IMG/VR virus record: IMGVR_UViG_3300042540_000045
Location: 1 to 29,038 of that record
Source of the DNA: a virus
Length of the DNA: 29,038 bases
Reading direction: 5' to 3' (one strand)
Shown here: piece after piece, positions 16,522 to 25,465 of the stretch
How the letters are laid out: the number at the start of each line of letters is the position of its first letter
Numbering within the stretch: the stretch's first letter is position 1
The notes under the pieces: generated by a model
What the model saw: the letters and a program-made list of their open reading frames with translations, nothing else
Told to the model about the DNA's origin: nothing
The model's database searches: none
Program-made: the position numbers and the translations under genes

Positions 16522-17349
16522 TTATTTCTTAGGGAACATTGTTGCTCCGAGAGATTGCAAGTAGTCAGCGCCCAAGCCTGACATGTAATCTTGGAATCCG
16601 AAAGGAGTCATCATTCCTTGAATTGGTTTACCATTAGCGTCATATCCGGTAGCCGAATATCCTACCCCTGATAAGTTTGCAAAACGAGGGTCATTTCTTG
16701 AAAGACCAACGAGATTAGTTTGGAATTGCTCTTGAGTCATCCCGGCTGCTTGTGCCTGCTTTGACAAATCTTTAAATGCTCTAGCTCCTTCAGTTTTTTC
16801 AAACAACGGAACCATTTGCAACGCCTGCTGTCCAACACTCTGCAATCCTTGCATCCCTTGAGTAGTAGCTGCAGCTGCAGCTTGGCTTGCGTCACGAGCA
16901 GCTAACTGTGCCCCTTGCGCTTCAGCCAAGTCAAGACCAACTTTAGAATCACGAAGGCGAGACTCTTCTCCGGCCACGAGCTTGTTCAAGCCCATAACTT
17001 CTTGAGCCATGGCAGTACGAACGCCTGCTTGTCCTTGGTTGGCAGCCAACTGAACACGACCCGCAGTAGCGGCAGCACCACGCTCGCTCTCAACACCGGC
17101 CTCAATAGCCTGTGCTCCTTGAGCAAGTAACGCTTCACGCTCTAGCTCATAGGATTCTTTATTGATTCCTAGTTGCTCATAGAAGTTTACGTCCAATTTT
17201 TTACGGGCCTCCTCCAATGCTCTTGACGCTTCAGACTCAGCTTGTCGTTGTAGTTTTTTCTGCTTGCTCGCTTGAGCAAAAGACGCAGCGGTAGTTCCCG
17301 CTGATATTGCGAGTCCACCGACTGCTGCAATGGTTGTAAACGCTGCCAT
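16522..17349 (-). CDS. Internal virion protein B-like (T7 gp14-position)
   Basis: A 275-aa protein. It opens with a hydrophobic Ala/Gly/Thr-rich helix (about 3-26), then a long charged helical region (30-170) rich in Ala, Glu and Gln with heptad character (YELEREALLAQGAQAIEAGV), and a Gly-rich end. Podophage gp14-like proteins, which form the outer-membrane part of the ejection channel, show this layout: one membrane helix followed by long helices and low sequence conservation (T7 gp14 is 196 aa). It sits 1 base after the GNAT gene and 11 bases before the gp15-position gene. The call rests on architecture and order. Confidence 0.68.
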   Translation of the reverse strand: MAAFTTIAAVGGLAISAGTTAASFAQASKQKKLQRQAESEASRALEEARKKLDVNFYEQLGINKESYELEREALLAQGAQAIEAGVESERGAAATAGRVQLAANQGQAGVRTAMAQEVMGLNKLVAGEESRLRDSKVGLDLAEAQGAQLAARDASQAAAAATTQGMQGLQSVGQQALQMVPLFEKTEGARAFKDLSKQAQAAGMTQEQFQTNLVGLSRNDPRFANLSGVGYSATGYDANGKPIQGMMTPFGFQDYMSGLGADYLQSLGATMFPKK

Positions 17350-17350
17350 A

Positions 17351-17761
17351 TTATAGTGCTTTAATCATTTCACTTGTGTACCCATCGCCTTTGACATACC
17401 CCAACTCTTGATAGGTATTCATTAGGATAGGGTGTTTAATTAGGGCATAGCTATATTTATGCCCTGTATTTTTACAAATATTAGTCAATGTATCGACCAA
17501 TACTTTTATAGCTTCACTCCTGTGTGGCTTCTTTCTGTACTCCTTGTTGGAGATAATCCAATCTACCCAAGCCACTTTTGAGTTTGTGGTATAAATAAAC
17601 CCTGCACATACAGGTACGTCCTCATCACAGACCATGACACCCCCCAATCCATTGTCAGGAAGGAAGTCTTTGGTAGGAGGTACCCACCCCCATTCTTCCC
17701 ACCATCCCTTTAAGATAGCGTCATAGTCATTTTCGTTCAGCGGTCGTACATTAAATAGCAT
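17351..17761 (-). CDS. GNAT-fold acetyltransferase-like protein (T7 gp13-position)
   Basis: A 136-aa protein with the GNAT outline: an N-terminal strand MLFNVRPLNENDYD, a central strand pair (VCAGFIYTT then VAWVDWIISNKEYR, 51-76), a helix (SEAIKVLVDTLTNIC) and the closing NTYQELGYVKG (115-125). The acetyl-CoA loop (normally Q/RxxGxG/A) is degenerate here (RKKPHRS), so catalysis is doubtful. T7 gp13 has a very similar length (138 aa), lies at the same point before gp14, and its family has been linked, as I recall, to the acetyltransferase fold. It may therefore be a virion assembly protein. It follows a TATCTTTG box that ends 6 bases before its ATG. Confidence 0.72.
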   Translation of the reverse strand: MLFNVRPLNENDYDAILKGWWEEWGWVPPTKDFLPDNGLGGVMVCDEDVPVCAGFIYTTNSKVAWVDWIISNKEYRKKPHRSEAIKVLVDTLTNICKNTGHKYSYALIKHPILMNTYQELGYVKGDGYTSEMIKAL

Positions 17762-17767
17762 CTCTTA

Positions 17768-17775
17768 CAAAGATA
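17768..17775 (-). promoter_or_regulatory. Possible Bacteroidota -7 box (TATCTTTG) before the GNAT/ejection genes
   Basis: On the minus strand TATCTTTG fits the Bacteroidota -7 consensus TAnnTTTG. It is part of a 12-mer (ATATCTTTGTAA) that also occurs at 26216-26228. The box ends 6 bases before the GNAT ATG, so the transcript would be nearly leaderless. No TTG/TTTG -33 box was found at 17-23 bases upstream, which weakens the call. Confidence 0.35.
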
Positions 17776-17783
17776 TTGAAATT

Positions 17784-18590
17784 TTAAGGATAACTTTTCA
17801 TCACTTCTGACTCTACTGCAAACAGTTCTATCTTGCTAGTGCTAGGATTCTCAAGAGTAAATAGGCAGTAGTGGCCCAATACTCCATGAGATTCTGCAAC
17901 AGAGTTCTTAATGTAAAAAATGTACGGGTTCTGTATAGGTGGTATACCTCCTCCGGGGATGGTAGTATTCACAACCAACTTGTTGTTTCCTGCTACGTAA
18001 TCCACGATGATGTTGGTAACCTGACCGCACAATACAGGGGCGTTAAAGTTTGGTGGCAAGCTGTAGTACACGATGTCACCAATACTGATAATGCTTCCAA
18101 TGTCAATAGGAGAAGTTCCAATAGGGAATCTAATCTCTAGCGCTGAGGCAGGCCCTGTAATCACATTGCTTCTACCTATACCGTTCACAGAACGCAGTGG
18201 GTATTCAGCTGCGGTTGCAGGTACAGAGCCTGAGTTGCGAACGAATGCAAACCAAGATGCTTCTTTCTTTTCAAACCATCCTAATTCGATAAATCCCGAG
18301 TACTGTAAGTCGGTGGTCATAAGAGCATCCCAAGCAGCATCCCCTTCAAGGTTCATTGTCTTGAAAAGTTTGTTCTCAAGGGGGGCCGTGTTCATTACGC
18401 TTACCAACCTAGAAGTATACTGAACGCCATAGAAATTATTGCGAACATTGTTCACATTGTGCCGGTACAAATTGCCGCCTTTAAAGGTGTAGAAATAGTT
18501 ATTCATTCCAATCATCCAATCAGGATTGAATGAGTAGAATGATGGCCATCCTTGGCTCATTTCGCTATATGTCAGAGTGTAATTTGGCAT
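17784..18590 (-). CDS. Tail module resembling the C-terminal part of phage stabilisation proteins
   Basis: A 268-aa protein, probably at the distal tail. The N-terminus (YTLTYSEMSQGWPSFYSFNP, then MNNYFYTFKGGNLYRHN and NNFYG), followed later by FEKKEASWFAFVR, is a pattern I recall from the C-terminal parts of stabilisation/tail proteins of Bacteroidota phages, where a peptide or adhesion module is inserted. Here it is a separate gene, two genes after the 1478-aa stabilisation protein. The middle (LEIRFPIGTSPIDIGS onward) is beta-rich. Its exact role (receptor contact or tail tip) is inferred. It lies 9 bases after the Cys-rich gene. Confidence 0.6.
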   Translation of the reverse strand: MPNYTLTYSEMSQGWPSFYSFNPDWMIGMNNYFYTFKGGNLYRHNVNNVRNNFYGVQYTSRLVSVMNTAPLENKLFKTMNLEGDAAWDALMTTDLQYSGFIELGWFEKKEASWFAFVRNSGSVPATAAEYPLRSVNGIGRSNVITGPASALEIRFPIGTSPIDIGSIISIGDIVYYSLPPNFNAPVLCGQVTNIIVDYVAGNNKLVVNTTIPGGGIPPIQNPYIFYIKNSVAESHGVLGHYCLFTLENPSTSKIELFAVESEVMKSYP

Positions 18591-18599
18591 CTATTTATT

Positions 18600-20087
18600 T
18601 TAACAAGAGAATGAAGTAATATCAACATCAGGATTGTCACAAGAAATTATGCAAGCCCCACATATAGTTGCGCCTGTAGATATGTAATATCCTTGGCTAC
18701 ATGCTAAGAAGTTTGAGCTAGTATCACCCGCTAGTATCTCTATTGAGAAGTTTTGCGTAGAGTTGCCTACGCCACAGCTATTGCCCGGGAATACGTAAGA
18801 TACTTGAACATCAAAAATGGTATCTACATCTACAGGTGTAGCTACAAATACGGCAGCTCCCATGTGGTCGTCAATTGTACCACCAATACATGGCTCCATG
18901 TATCCGTTAACTCCTGTTACACTAATAGGATTGCATGAGCTACACGCTCCTTCAACAGTTGCAGTATCGCTTCCTGAAGTTATGGATATAGCGATAACGT
19001 TTCCACCGTATGACAGATAGTAAACACCTGTAGCATATTCCTCAAACGCGGCAGATACAAACTGTGTGCATAGGCAGAATGAAGCATTGTCCCCGGTAAC
19101 CTCAACAGGAATACCCGCCTCGCCGCATGCTACAGCAGCATCAGAGCCAAGGCTAGCACTGAATACAGTACTGCCTGAGCAAACGCCCAATGCAATTACA
19201 ACACCATTGGCGTCTACCTGAAACCAAGTATTAGCCCCCGCATCAGAAGTGCGATAGTATCCGGCAGCAAGTTTTGTTTGACCGAAAGCGTCTTGGAATA
19301 CCAAGTCATTTACAGTTATAACACCTGCAGCTCCGGTCACGTTTGCCAAGTAGTATGTCTGTCCGATAGGAGCCACACATGCTAATGTGCTTGATGCAAA
19401 CATTGTACTGCAATCAATGACAGCAAGACTTGCAGGACAAGCCACAGTTACAGCAAAAGCGGTACCTGAGCATGGCCCAATCATCTTCAAGCCAAGAATT
19501 GATGGAGTCGCTTGCGTCTTTGGAATTACCATGATAGAAGCACCGGGTCCACCCACTGTAAAGTCTAACTGACCCGAAAGAACAGTCACGGCTTCTGATG
19601 TACCTAATGGCACAAATGAACCCGATTGATACTCAAACACCGGCAAGTCAATTGCCCCTGACGTAGGAAGCCCACAGTTTGAGCCTGAGTCACCTATGTA
19701 TGTTGGCAGTCCGGGAGACCCTTGAAGCCATCCAAAACTAGGAGAAGACAGACCATTGTAAACTACGCTATTGTACGTGGCTTGGATACCATCAGGAACA
19801 CTGTATGGGTCAAAACTAATAATAACAGCTCCAACGTCTGTGCCTAGGTCAATGTCTAAGTAGTAAACTCCTTGCTGACCTGACGCAGAGATTGCACCAC
19901 CACAAGGGGTAGCGCATGATGGGCAGTTTACCTGAGGCAGCAATGCCCCGTCAACTTGCTCACGCACAATTGTCCCATCAGAATAAAATCCGTTTGGCGC
20001 AATAGCCGACAGCGCAGCATCCGTGTAGATTACAGATGCCGAGCCGAGCGATGGTGCGTCTAAGTAGTATGTTGCTTGTGTTGCCAT
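18600..20087 (-). CDS. Cys-rich beta-domain protein, probable tail fibre/adhesin
   Basis: A 495-aa protein rich in Gly, Ser, Thr and Ala, with 21 cysteines by my count, several in pairs (NCPSC, FCLC, CSSC, ICGAC). The segment from TYYLDAPSLGSASVIYTDAA to C54 recurs more loosely near residues 245-300 (TYYLANVTG to the Cys in ALGVC). Each module has a tyrosine start, a GYY/GFY turn, a QVD motif and a terminal Cys. Residues 70-230 resemble a segment of the preceding 1478-aa protein (YNSVVYNG versus YNGVTYNTG). No lyase or glycosidase motif is visible. Position among the tail genes and composition suggest a surface-exposed fibre or decoration. Confidence 0.6.
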   Translation of the reverse strand: MATQATYYLDAPSLGSASVIYTDAALSAIAPNGFYSDGTIVREQVDGALLPQVNCPSCATPCGGAISASGQQGVYYLDIDLGTDVGAVIISFDPYSVPDGIQATYNSVVYNGLSSPSFGWLQGSPGLPTYIGDSGSNCGLPTSGAIDLPVFEYQSGSFVPLGTSEAVTVLSGQLDFTVGGPGASIMVIPKTQATPSILGLKMIGPCSGTAFAVTVACPASLAVIDCSTMFASSTLACVAPIGQTYYLANVTGAAGVITVNDLVFQDAFGQTKLAAGYYRTSDAGANTWFQVDANGVVIALGVCSGSTVFSASLGSDAAVACGEAGIPVEVTGDNASFCLCTQFVSAAFEEYATGVYYLSYGGNVIAISITSGSDTATVEGACSSCNPISVTGVNGYMEPCIGGTIDDHMGAAVFVATPVDVDTIFDVQVSYVFPGNSCGVGNSTQNFSIEILAGDTSSNFLACSQGYYISTGATICGACIISCDNPDVDITSFSC

Positions 20088-20104
20088 TTATTTTCTTTTA
20101 TGGA

Positions 20105-23100
20105 TTACCCTCCACAGTTGCAGCACGCATCTGACTCGCTCTCTGAAGAGTAGCACAATGTCAGCGGCAACGCTTGTCTGTAATCCCAAATCATATATAA
20201 GTATTGTCCTGTTGTTGGAACAGTAAAGTCTGAATAGAAGTATGTGCCTGACCCTGATACGGTCGGGATAGTAGTGGCATCTTCAAGCAATGCTGCAATA
20301 TCTGCAGGAGTATTTCCATACAGCGTATTACTCCTCAAGAACTTAAAGTTGTCGCTTGATGGGTCAAACACAAAGTCATCAAAGCCAAACTTATTGCTTG
20401 CCATCCTCATGACACTTCCTGCAGGAGGGAATCCACCTGTCCCGGGAAGACCTGTCAGCAATTGATATTGCGAAATCACAGGACTATCAGGGCTGCTTCC
20501 AAACGTAATTAAGCTAGACTGAGTTGGTGAAACAAAATCATCGCTAGTGTAATTGTACTCGTTGTGAATAAACAAACCATCTTCAGGGTTGCTTGTAGCA
20601 CAAACGTTTACGATAGTCATGAACTCAGAGAATGGGCACCTAACATTGATGGTAAGCTCTACTGTTCCGACTGCATTAATTTGAATATCTAAAACCGTGG
20701 TATTAGGCAAGCTCTTGTCAATAACCAAAGAACCGCTTGTAGTAGAGGCACCCGTATTATAAGTTACTCCATTGTATACTGCGATGATTTGGAAGATTCC
20801 TGTACTGCCTGTAGGCACTGAGTACTCTAAAGTAGTCTCTCCTACCACAGGTCCTAAGTCTACACAATAGTTAACCTCGTCGTTAGGCGCTAAGCTAAAT
20901 GTCTGAGATACTCCACACGACAAGCACTCATCAGGCTGAGGCAATTGTTGGTCGTTGGTACAAAGCACATACTCTCCCATGTATGGGTCAAATCCGCCAA
21001 GCTTCTGATTGGTGAATGTCTCAATAAAGTTGTCACGGAACCAAGTCCTCATGCCTATTTCTGATACCACACGAAGTTGGTCATTGTTGTAAGCTGCTCC
21101 TTTTAATTGTATAACAGCACCACGCTTCACATCAGTAAAGTACCTGTCGTATCCCCACTGAACGTAACTCTCAGGGTTGAAGCTGATACCGTATTTCTCA
21201 ACACGCGCAATCTGCGTACCCAATACCTCAGGTACTGAGGTAATAGCACCGCCTGCGGCAGCGTCTGACAACAAGTTCTTGCCTGCAAGTACGTATGAAA
21301 TCTTATCCTCTTGTAGGGTAAGCACATCAGTCTCACGGCCATCCAATCGGTAGATTGGGCCAAATGAATCCTCAAGTGCCTTATAATTGAGTAAGCCCAA
21401 GTTGAACTCATTCAGCTTGTTGACGTTTGACTCGTCATTGTAGATGCCACTATAGGTTATGTCCGCAAATCGGTCAGCTTCTTTATAATCTTGAGCAGCA
21501 ACACTAGTCACACGGTTACCCAAGTTGAATGGTCTACCACTAATTGAGTCAAGAATCTTGTAGCTCTCTGCCCCGTTACCGAAAGCAAAGCAGTTAAAGA
21601 ACTCAGTGTCTACAATCCCCGGAACGCCAAGAGCAATGTCTTGGTCTTGAACGTTGCCTAAGTGGTTACCGTCAGCGTCGATGCCAAATGACATGTTATT
21701 CTCGAAGAACACATCAGGCAAAGCATCGGTTGGCTCTGTTTCAAATATCAAAGTAGTCTCCGCACGGAATACCTCAATGTTAACAATCACCGTAGAACGG
21801 CGCTTTTGTTTTGAGAATAATCCCGTACAACTGATAGTTCCGCTTACTATTAATACAAGTTTGTTAGAGTTTGCGCCTCCTGATGGAAAGCGGAAGAATC
21901 TATAATAGTTCGTACATAGGTCGCATGGAATGTCGTCAATAGTAGCCGCTAGCGTAGAAATGTATTCATTGTCTGCGTCGCATTGGCCACCACCAATATC
22001 TTGAATACCATCGTTTAGAATAAGCTCAACGTTGTCTCCATCCCACCAATCTTTCATGTTGGAATAGTTGTTTGATGCGATGAGCGTTTTCTCTAATGTA
22101 TAGTTTCGTTTCTCACAAGAGTTGTTACCATCTCCGGTTCCTTGACGCTTGAATTTAAAGCTAAGCTTGATTCGGCTACCGGCAGGAACAGTGTAGTCAA
22201 CCCATTCTGATGTGGCTGTGTCAAACCTGTTCATGTCATAAGCAAGAACAGCGCACTCTCCTCCACTATCTTGGTCTACCTGTACATTACCCGGGGCAAT
22301 AACCGCAAGCTCGTCCTGAACAACCGAAAAGCTGTTTGGATTAATCTTCATGTACACTCCTGATGGGACCGGTATATCTACTGATGGGTCTAGTTGACTA
22401 GGTACCACAATAAAACCTGCTTGCTTGGCTTCCTTCTCAAGGACTGTAGCATACACGCAGCTGCCTGTTGGCCCACTCGTGTCGGCCTTTACAATCAATC
22501 GGTCTCCCTGCTCAATCTTCTTGGCGTTCTCGCCTTCGAGCAAGAAGTATGCGTTATTGCTCAACGGGTCCAAAAAGAAGATGCTGCTATAGATAGTCTC
22601 GTAGTTCTCCTCGTCAGGCTTGATTACAAACTTGTATCGAGTAGCCCAATATGGTGCTCTCTGAGAAGTAGGTATTACAACCTGAATGCTGTTTTTGGTA
22701 TCAGATGCGGAGCAGGGAACGTAAACAGTATTTCTTGGGCTCACCAATGCAGTTGACGCACGGTTGAACTCATCCATATAAACAATACCTATCTCGTAAC
22801 CACGGTTGCTGTGCAAACTTTGTGGAGAACTTATCTTCTGATAAAATGCCTCAGCAAATACCACAGAGTAGTACTCGAACACGTCAAACGTTGGAGTAGT
22901 CGTGTTGTTTACAAAACGCATTGCAGTGAATTGGAATCCAATCTGCTGACTGCTAGGCGATGTGATGATGCCAATAGGCTGTCCTCCTGCACTGATACCA
23001 CTTGCAAACTTGATAAGCGCATCCAAGTTGTTTGGAATCGCACAGTTTATCAAGTCAGTAAATGTTGTGCCATCGCATGACGTAGGGTTCGTAGGGTCGT

Positions 23101-24541
23101 AAACAGGCTTGATGTTTGCCACTGTCCCAACCGCCTCCTGAAACTCAATGCTTGTAGCAAGAGCGTAAACAGAAGTGTAAGATGTTGGCAGTACAAATGA
23201 GAATGTAGCAGATACGTTCTCTGTCTCTTCAGTAGGGAATGGCGTGTCTCCCGAAAATCCTTGGTGACTAATTCTAACCTCAAGCGTAATAGCTGCACCC
23301 TGCACAAGGTCAACACCCGTAAGGTCAACGTTTACGATTGAGTTAGGAATAGTCTGAGGGCCATCGTAGTTGTATGAGCCCGATGATGTTGAGTCAGACA
23401 AAGATGATTGGTCAATCAACTCCGTAACCAAATTAGCGTCATACGTTAATCTGACAGGGTTGTTGTTCTCATCAACCATATTGTACCCCTCAACATAGTT
23501 CCCGTACATAAGGCGGTTGCCCATGATTGTCTGAGCTTTTGCTAGGCGAGGTACGTTGTCGTACAAACGAAGCAACTCAGACACCGGCAATACGGTAAAA
23601 ATCTTGCTATTGGTAAATGTGAATGTGTAGTTGGTATTGTCTGCAAGACCAAGTTCAGCCTTGTCAAGCTTCTCGATAACACGAATTACATTTCCTGATG
23701 ACTCCTTGAAAAGTAAGTCAATACCTCTAACCAACGGACCACCTGTGTTGTAAGTAACAATCACAGTGTTGGCGATGTTGGTCATCCCCTCGTTCAGGAA
23801 GCTATTGATGCTAAACTGAAAAGGCTTGGGGATAAATGCCGGCTCAGAGAATTGTGAAGTCGCAGAGTATTCGCCATCCTCATAGCGGTAGCGGTATGCG
23901 AAACACAAGAACCTGTTTTCCATAAAGTTCTCCTGATTGGCTGTAATGATTGGCTGAATACCGGGAGAAGTAACAGGTGGTTTCTTAATAACCATGATAG
24001 ACTCCGCAGAGAATTGGTCAAGGTTACCTACCGGGTCAGCATAGTTACGAGTGCGATTGATGAATCGTGGTGGGTTATAGTCATCCGTAAAGAATAACAA
24101 ACGGTCAACGATGTCAACACCTGTAATTAAATACTGAGGGTTGAAGTTTAAAGTTGTATCTACACCATCACCATCGTCAATACTGATTACGTGGTATGTC
24201 AAGATGTTTGTGTACACATTAAAGGACACAATCATGTCAAGCTTTCCTGTAGCTCCAACCGGGAAGTTGCTGTCGTGGATAAACCAATATAGCGTTTCGT
24301 TTGCGCTATCGTCAATGGCACCAATACAACGAGCATCATTACTCAGTGGTGTACCGTCAATGTACCTTAATGAAGTCAACCGAATGTTGCCCTTCGTGTT
24401 TTCAATCACACCAATTTCAGCATTCTCGGTAGACCCCATGCGGACGTTAAGAGCGTCAATGTATTCGCCGTCAGGAATAAGGCGTTCATCGACAACCTTA
24501 TTCATTCTACCCGCTATGAAGTTTCTAGTGAGATTTGCCAT
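20105..24541 (-). CDS. Tail nozzle/stabilisation protein (P22 gp10/T7 gp12-like position)
   Basis: A 1478-aa protein. The start (NFIAGRMNKVVDERLIPDGE, then YIDALNVRMGSTENAEIG and IENTKGN) is the hallmark opening of large phage stabilisation/nozzle proteins, in which the first beta-propeller-like part reports expected values such as IGAIDDSANETLYWFIHD. Residues about 40-1200 are strand-rich and contain no enzyme motif. From about 1215 to 1320 comes a domain shared with the next gene (VYNGVTYNTG). The end carries a Cys cluster (SDACCNCGG), with another pair at DECLSCG. The gene directly follows the 306-aa ring candidate with a 1-base gap. It probably forms the tail tube tip that contacts the receptor or fibres. 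The family is recalled, not searched. Confidence 0.75.
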   Translation of the reverse strand: MANLTRNFIAGRMNKVVDERLIPDGEYIDALNVRMGSTENAEIGVIENTKGNIRLTSLRYIDGTPLSNDARCIGAIDDSANETLYWFIHDSNFPVGATGKLDMIVSFNVYTNILTYHVISIDDGDGVDTTLNFNPQYLITGVDIVDRLLFFTDDYNPPRFINRTRNYADPVGNLDQFSAESIMVIKKPPVTSPGIQPIITANQENFMENRFLCFAYRYRYEDGEYSATSQFSEPAFIPKPFQFSINSFLNEGMTNIANTVIVTYNTGGPLVRGIDLLFKESSGNVIRVIEKLDKAELGLADNTNYTFTFTNSKIFTVLPVSELLRLYDNVPRLAKAQTIMGNRLMYGNYVEGYNMVDENNNPVRLTYDANLVTELIDQSSLSDSTSSGSYNYDGPQTIPNSIVNVDLTGVDLVQGAAITLEVRISHQGFSGDTPFPTEETENVSATFSFVLPTSYTSVYALATSIEFQEAVGTVANIKPVYDPTNPTSCDGTTFTDLINCAIPNNLDALIKFASGISAGGQPIGIITSPSSQQIGFQFTAMRFVNNTTTPTFDVFEYYSVVFAEAFYQKISSPQSLHSNRGYEIGIVYMDEFNRASTALVSPRNTVYVPCSASDTKNSIQVVIPTSQRAPYWATRYKFVIKPDEENYETIYSSIFFLDPLSNNAYFLLEGENAKKIEQGDRLIVKADTSGPTGSCVYATVLEKEAKQAGFIVVPSQLDPSVDIPVPSGVYMKINPNSFSVVQDELAVIAPGNVQVDQDSGGECAVLAYDMNRFDTATSEWVDYTVPAGSRIKLSFKFKRQGTGDGNNSCEKRNYTLEKTLIASNNYSNMKDWWDGDNVELILNDGIQDIGGGQCDADNEYISTLAATIDDIPCDLCTNYYRFFRFPSGGANSNKLVLIVSGTISCTGLFSKQKRRSTVIVNIEVFRAETTLIFETEPTDALPDVFFENNMSFGIDADGNHLGNVQDQDIALGVPGIVDTEFFNCFAFGNGAESYKILDSISGRPFNLGNRVTSVAAQDYKEADRFADITYSGIYNDESNVNKLNEFNLGLLNYKALEDSFGPIYRLDGRETDVLTLQEDKISYVLAGKNLLSDAAAGGAITSVPEVLGTQIARVEKYGISFNPESYVQWGYDRYFTDVKRGAVIQLKGAAYNNDQLRVVSEIGMRTWFRDNFIETFTNQKLGGFDPYMGEYVLCTNDQQLPQPDECLSCGVSQTFSLAPNDEVNYCVDLGPVVGETTLEYSVPTGSTGIFQIIAVYNGVTYNTGASTTSGSLVIDKSLPNTTVLDIQINAVGTVELTINVRCPFSEFMTIVNVCATSNPEDGLFIHNEYNYTSDDFVSPTQSSLITFGSSPDSPVISQYQLLTGLPGTGGFPPAGSVMRMASNKFGFDDFVFDPSSDNFKFLRSNTLYGNTPADIAALLEDATTIPTVSGSGTYFYSDFTVPTTGQYLYMIWDYRQALPLTLCYSSESESDACCNCGG

Positions 24542-24542
24542 G

Positions 24543-25463
24543 TTATTTTATTTGCTTGTCCATTCCTCTCAGGTTCATCAATAGACGTCCGGGATGAATG
24601 TTGCTGATTCTAATTTTCGCATTGCGCAACAATGCAGTCTTTTCTTTACGAGCACGAGCTACAATGTATTCTTGTACGCCAAGCTTAGCATTGAGAATCT
24701 CGTACTGAATATATGCGTAGATGTATTTCTCGAACAACTTGTTCACAGTAACCAACGCGTCATTGCCATTCTCCATACCATCAGAGATATATTCGAGAAT
24801 CACAGACTGACCGTACATGTCTGAGTTGAAGTTGATTACACCATACTTCTTGTCGATTGCGAACGTTGGGTTGAAGTTGGCAGTCTCTGTGTTGAGGCCG
24901 TAGCGAGCGCCAATGCCATACTCAAAGTACCATCCTCCGTCAATGTTCCATCCTTCTTGTCCGTTGTATGGGCCACCGTTCAAGTAGATGCTTTTCTTCT
25001 GTCCATGCAAACGCTGCAAGTCAATCTCAGAGAACTGAGGCTGAAGCACGTTACCGTTTTGGTCAAACAGGATAACACCTTGTTGGTCCTGCAAGTAAGC
25101 CTGAGCTGATAGAATCTGAATGTTTTCTGTAAGTGGTCTTAGGTAGCCGTCCTTATAAAGGTTTACCCTTACCCAATTGACGTAGTCAGAAGGTAGGATG
25201 TAACGCAAAGAGTCATCCACTGTAAGCTCTAGAACTTTAATTTCTTTGAAGGCGTCATAGTTCAACTCTTGAACTGCACGCTTGGCGTGGAACAAAATCT
25301 TGAAACGCTCTTCGTTATTTACCAATGAGTGGTTGCCTGAGTACATCAACATAAAGTTGTTGACGATGTCAAACAGGCTTACGTATTGATACGAGCCCCA
25401 ATTGGCGTCTGCGGGTTGGTTACCGTTATTGGCGTAGTATTGATACTGACTGATGTATGCCAT
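24543..25463 (-). CDS. Head-tail connector/ring or tail tubular protein
   Basis: A 306-aa protein with helical ends and a beta-rich middle. YVSLFDIVNNFMLMY and LFHAKRAVQELNYDAFKEIK (about 30-80) followed by LPSDYVNWVRV give the typical four-helix start of gp11-like tail tubular or connector proteins, in which the DYV segment after the helices is common. The C-terminal helix (YIQYEILNAKLGVQEYIVAR) fits a ring subunit. It lies 2 bases after the 246-aa gene and 1 base before the nozzle gene, as in podovirus tail cassettes. Placed as a connector/ring protein by outline and order. Confidence 0.7.
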   Translation of the reverse strand: MAYISQYQYYANNGNQPADANWGSYQYVSLFDIVNNFMLMYSGNHSLVNNEERFKILFHAKRAVQELNYDAFKEIKVLELTVDDSLRYILPSDYVNWVRVNLYKDGYLRPLTENIQILSAQAYLQDQQGVILFDQNGNVLQPQFSEIDLQRLHGQKKSIYLNGGPYNGQEGWNIDGGWYFEYGIGARYGLNTETANFNPTFAIDKKYGVINFNSDMYGQSVILEYISDGMENGNDALVTVNKLFEKYIYAYIQYEILNAKLGVQEYIVARARKEKTALLRNAKIRISNIHPGRLLMNLRGMDKQIK

Positions 25464-25465
25464 GA

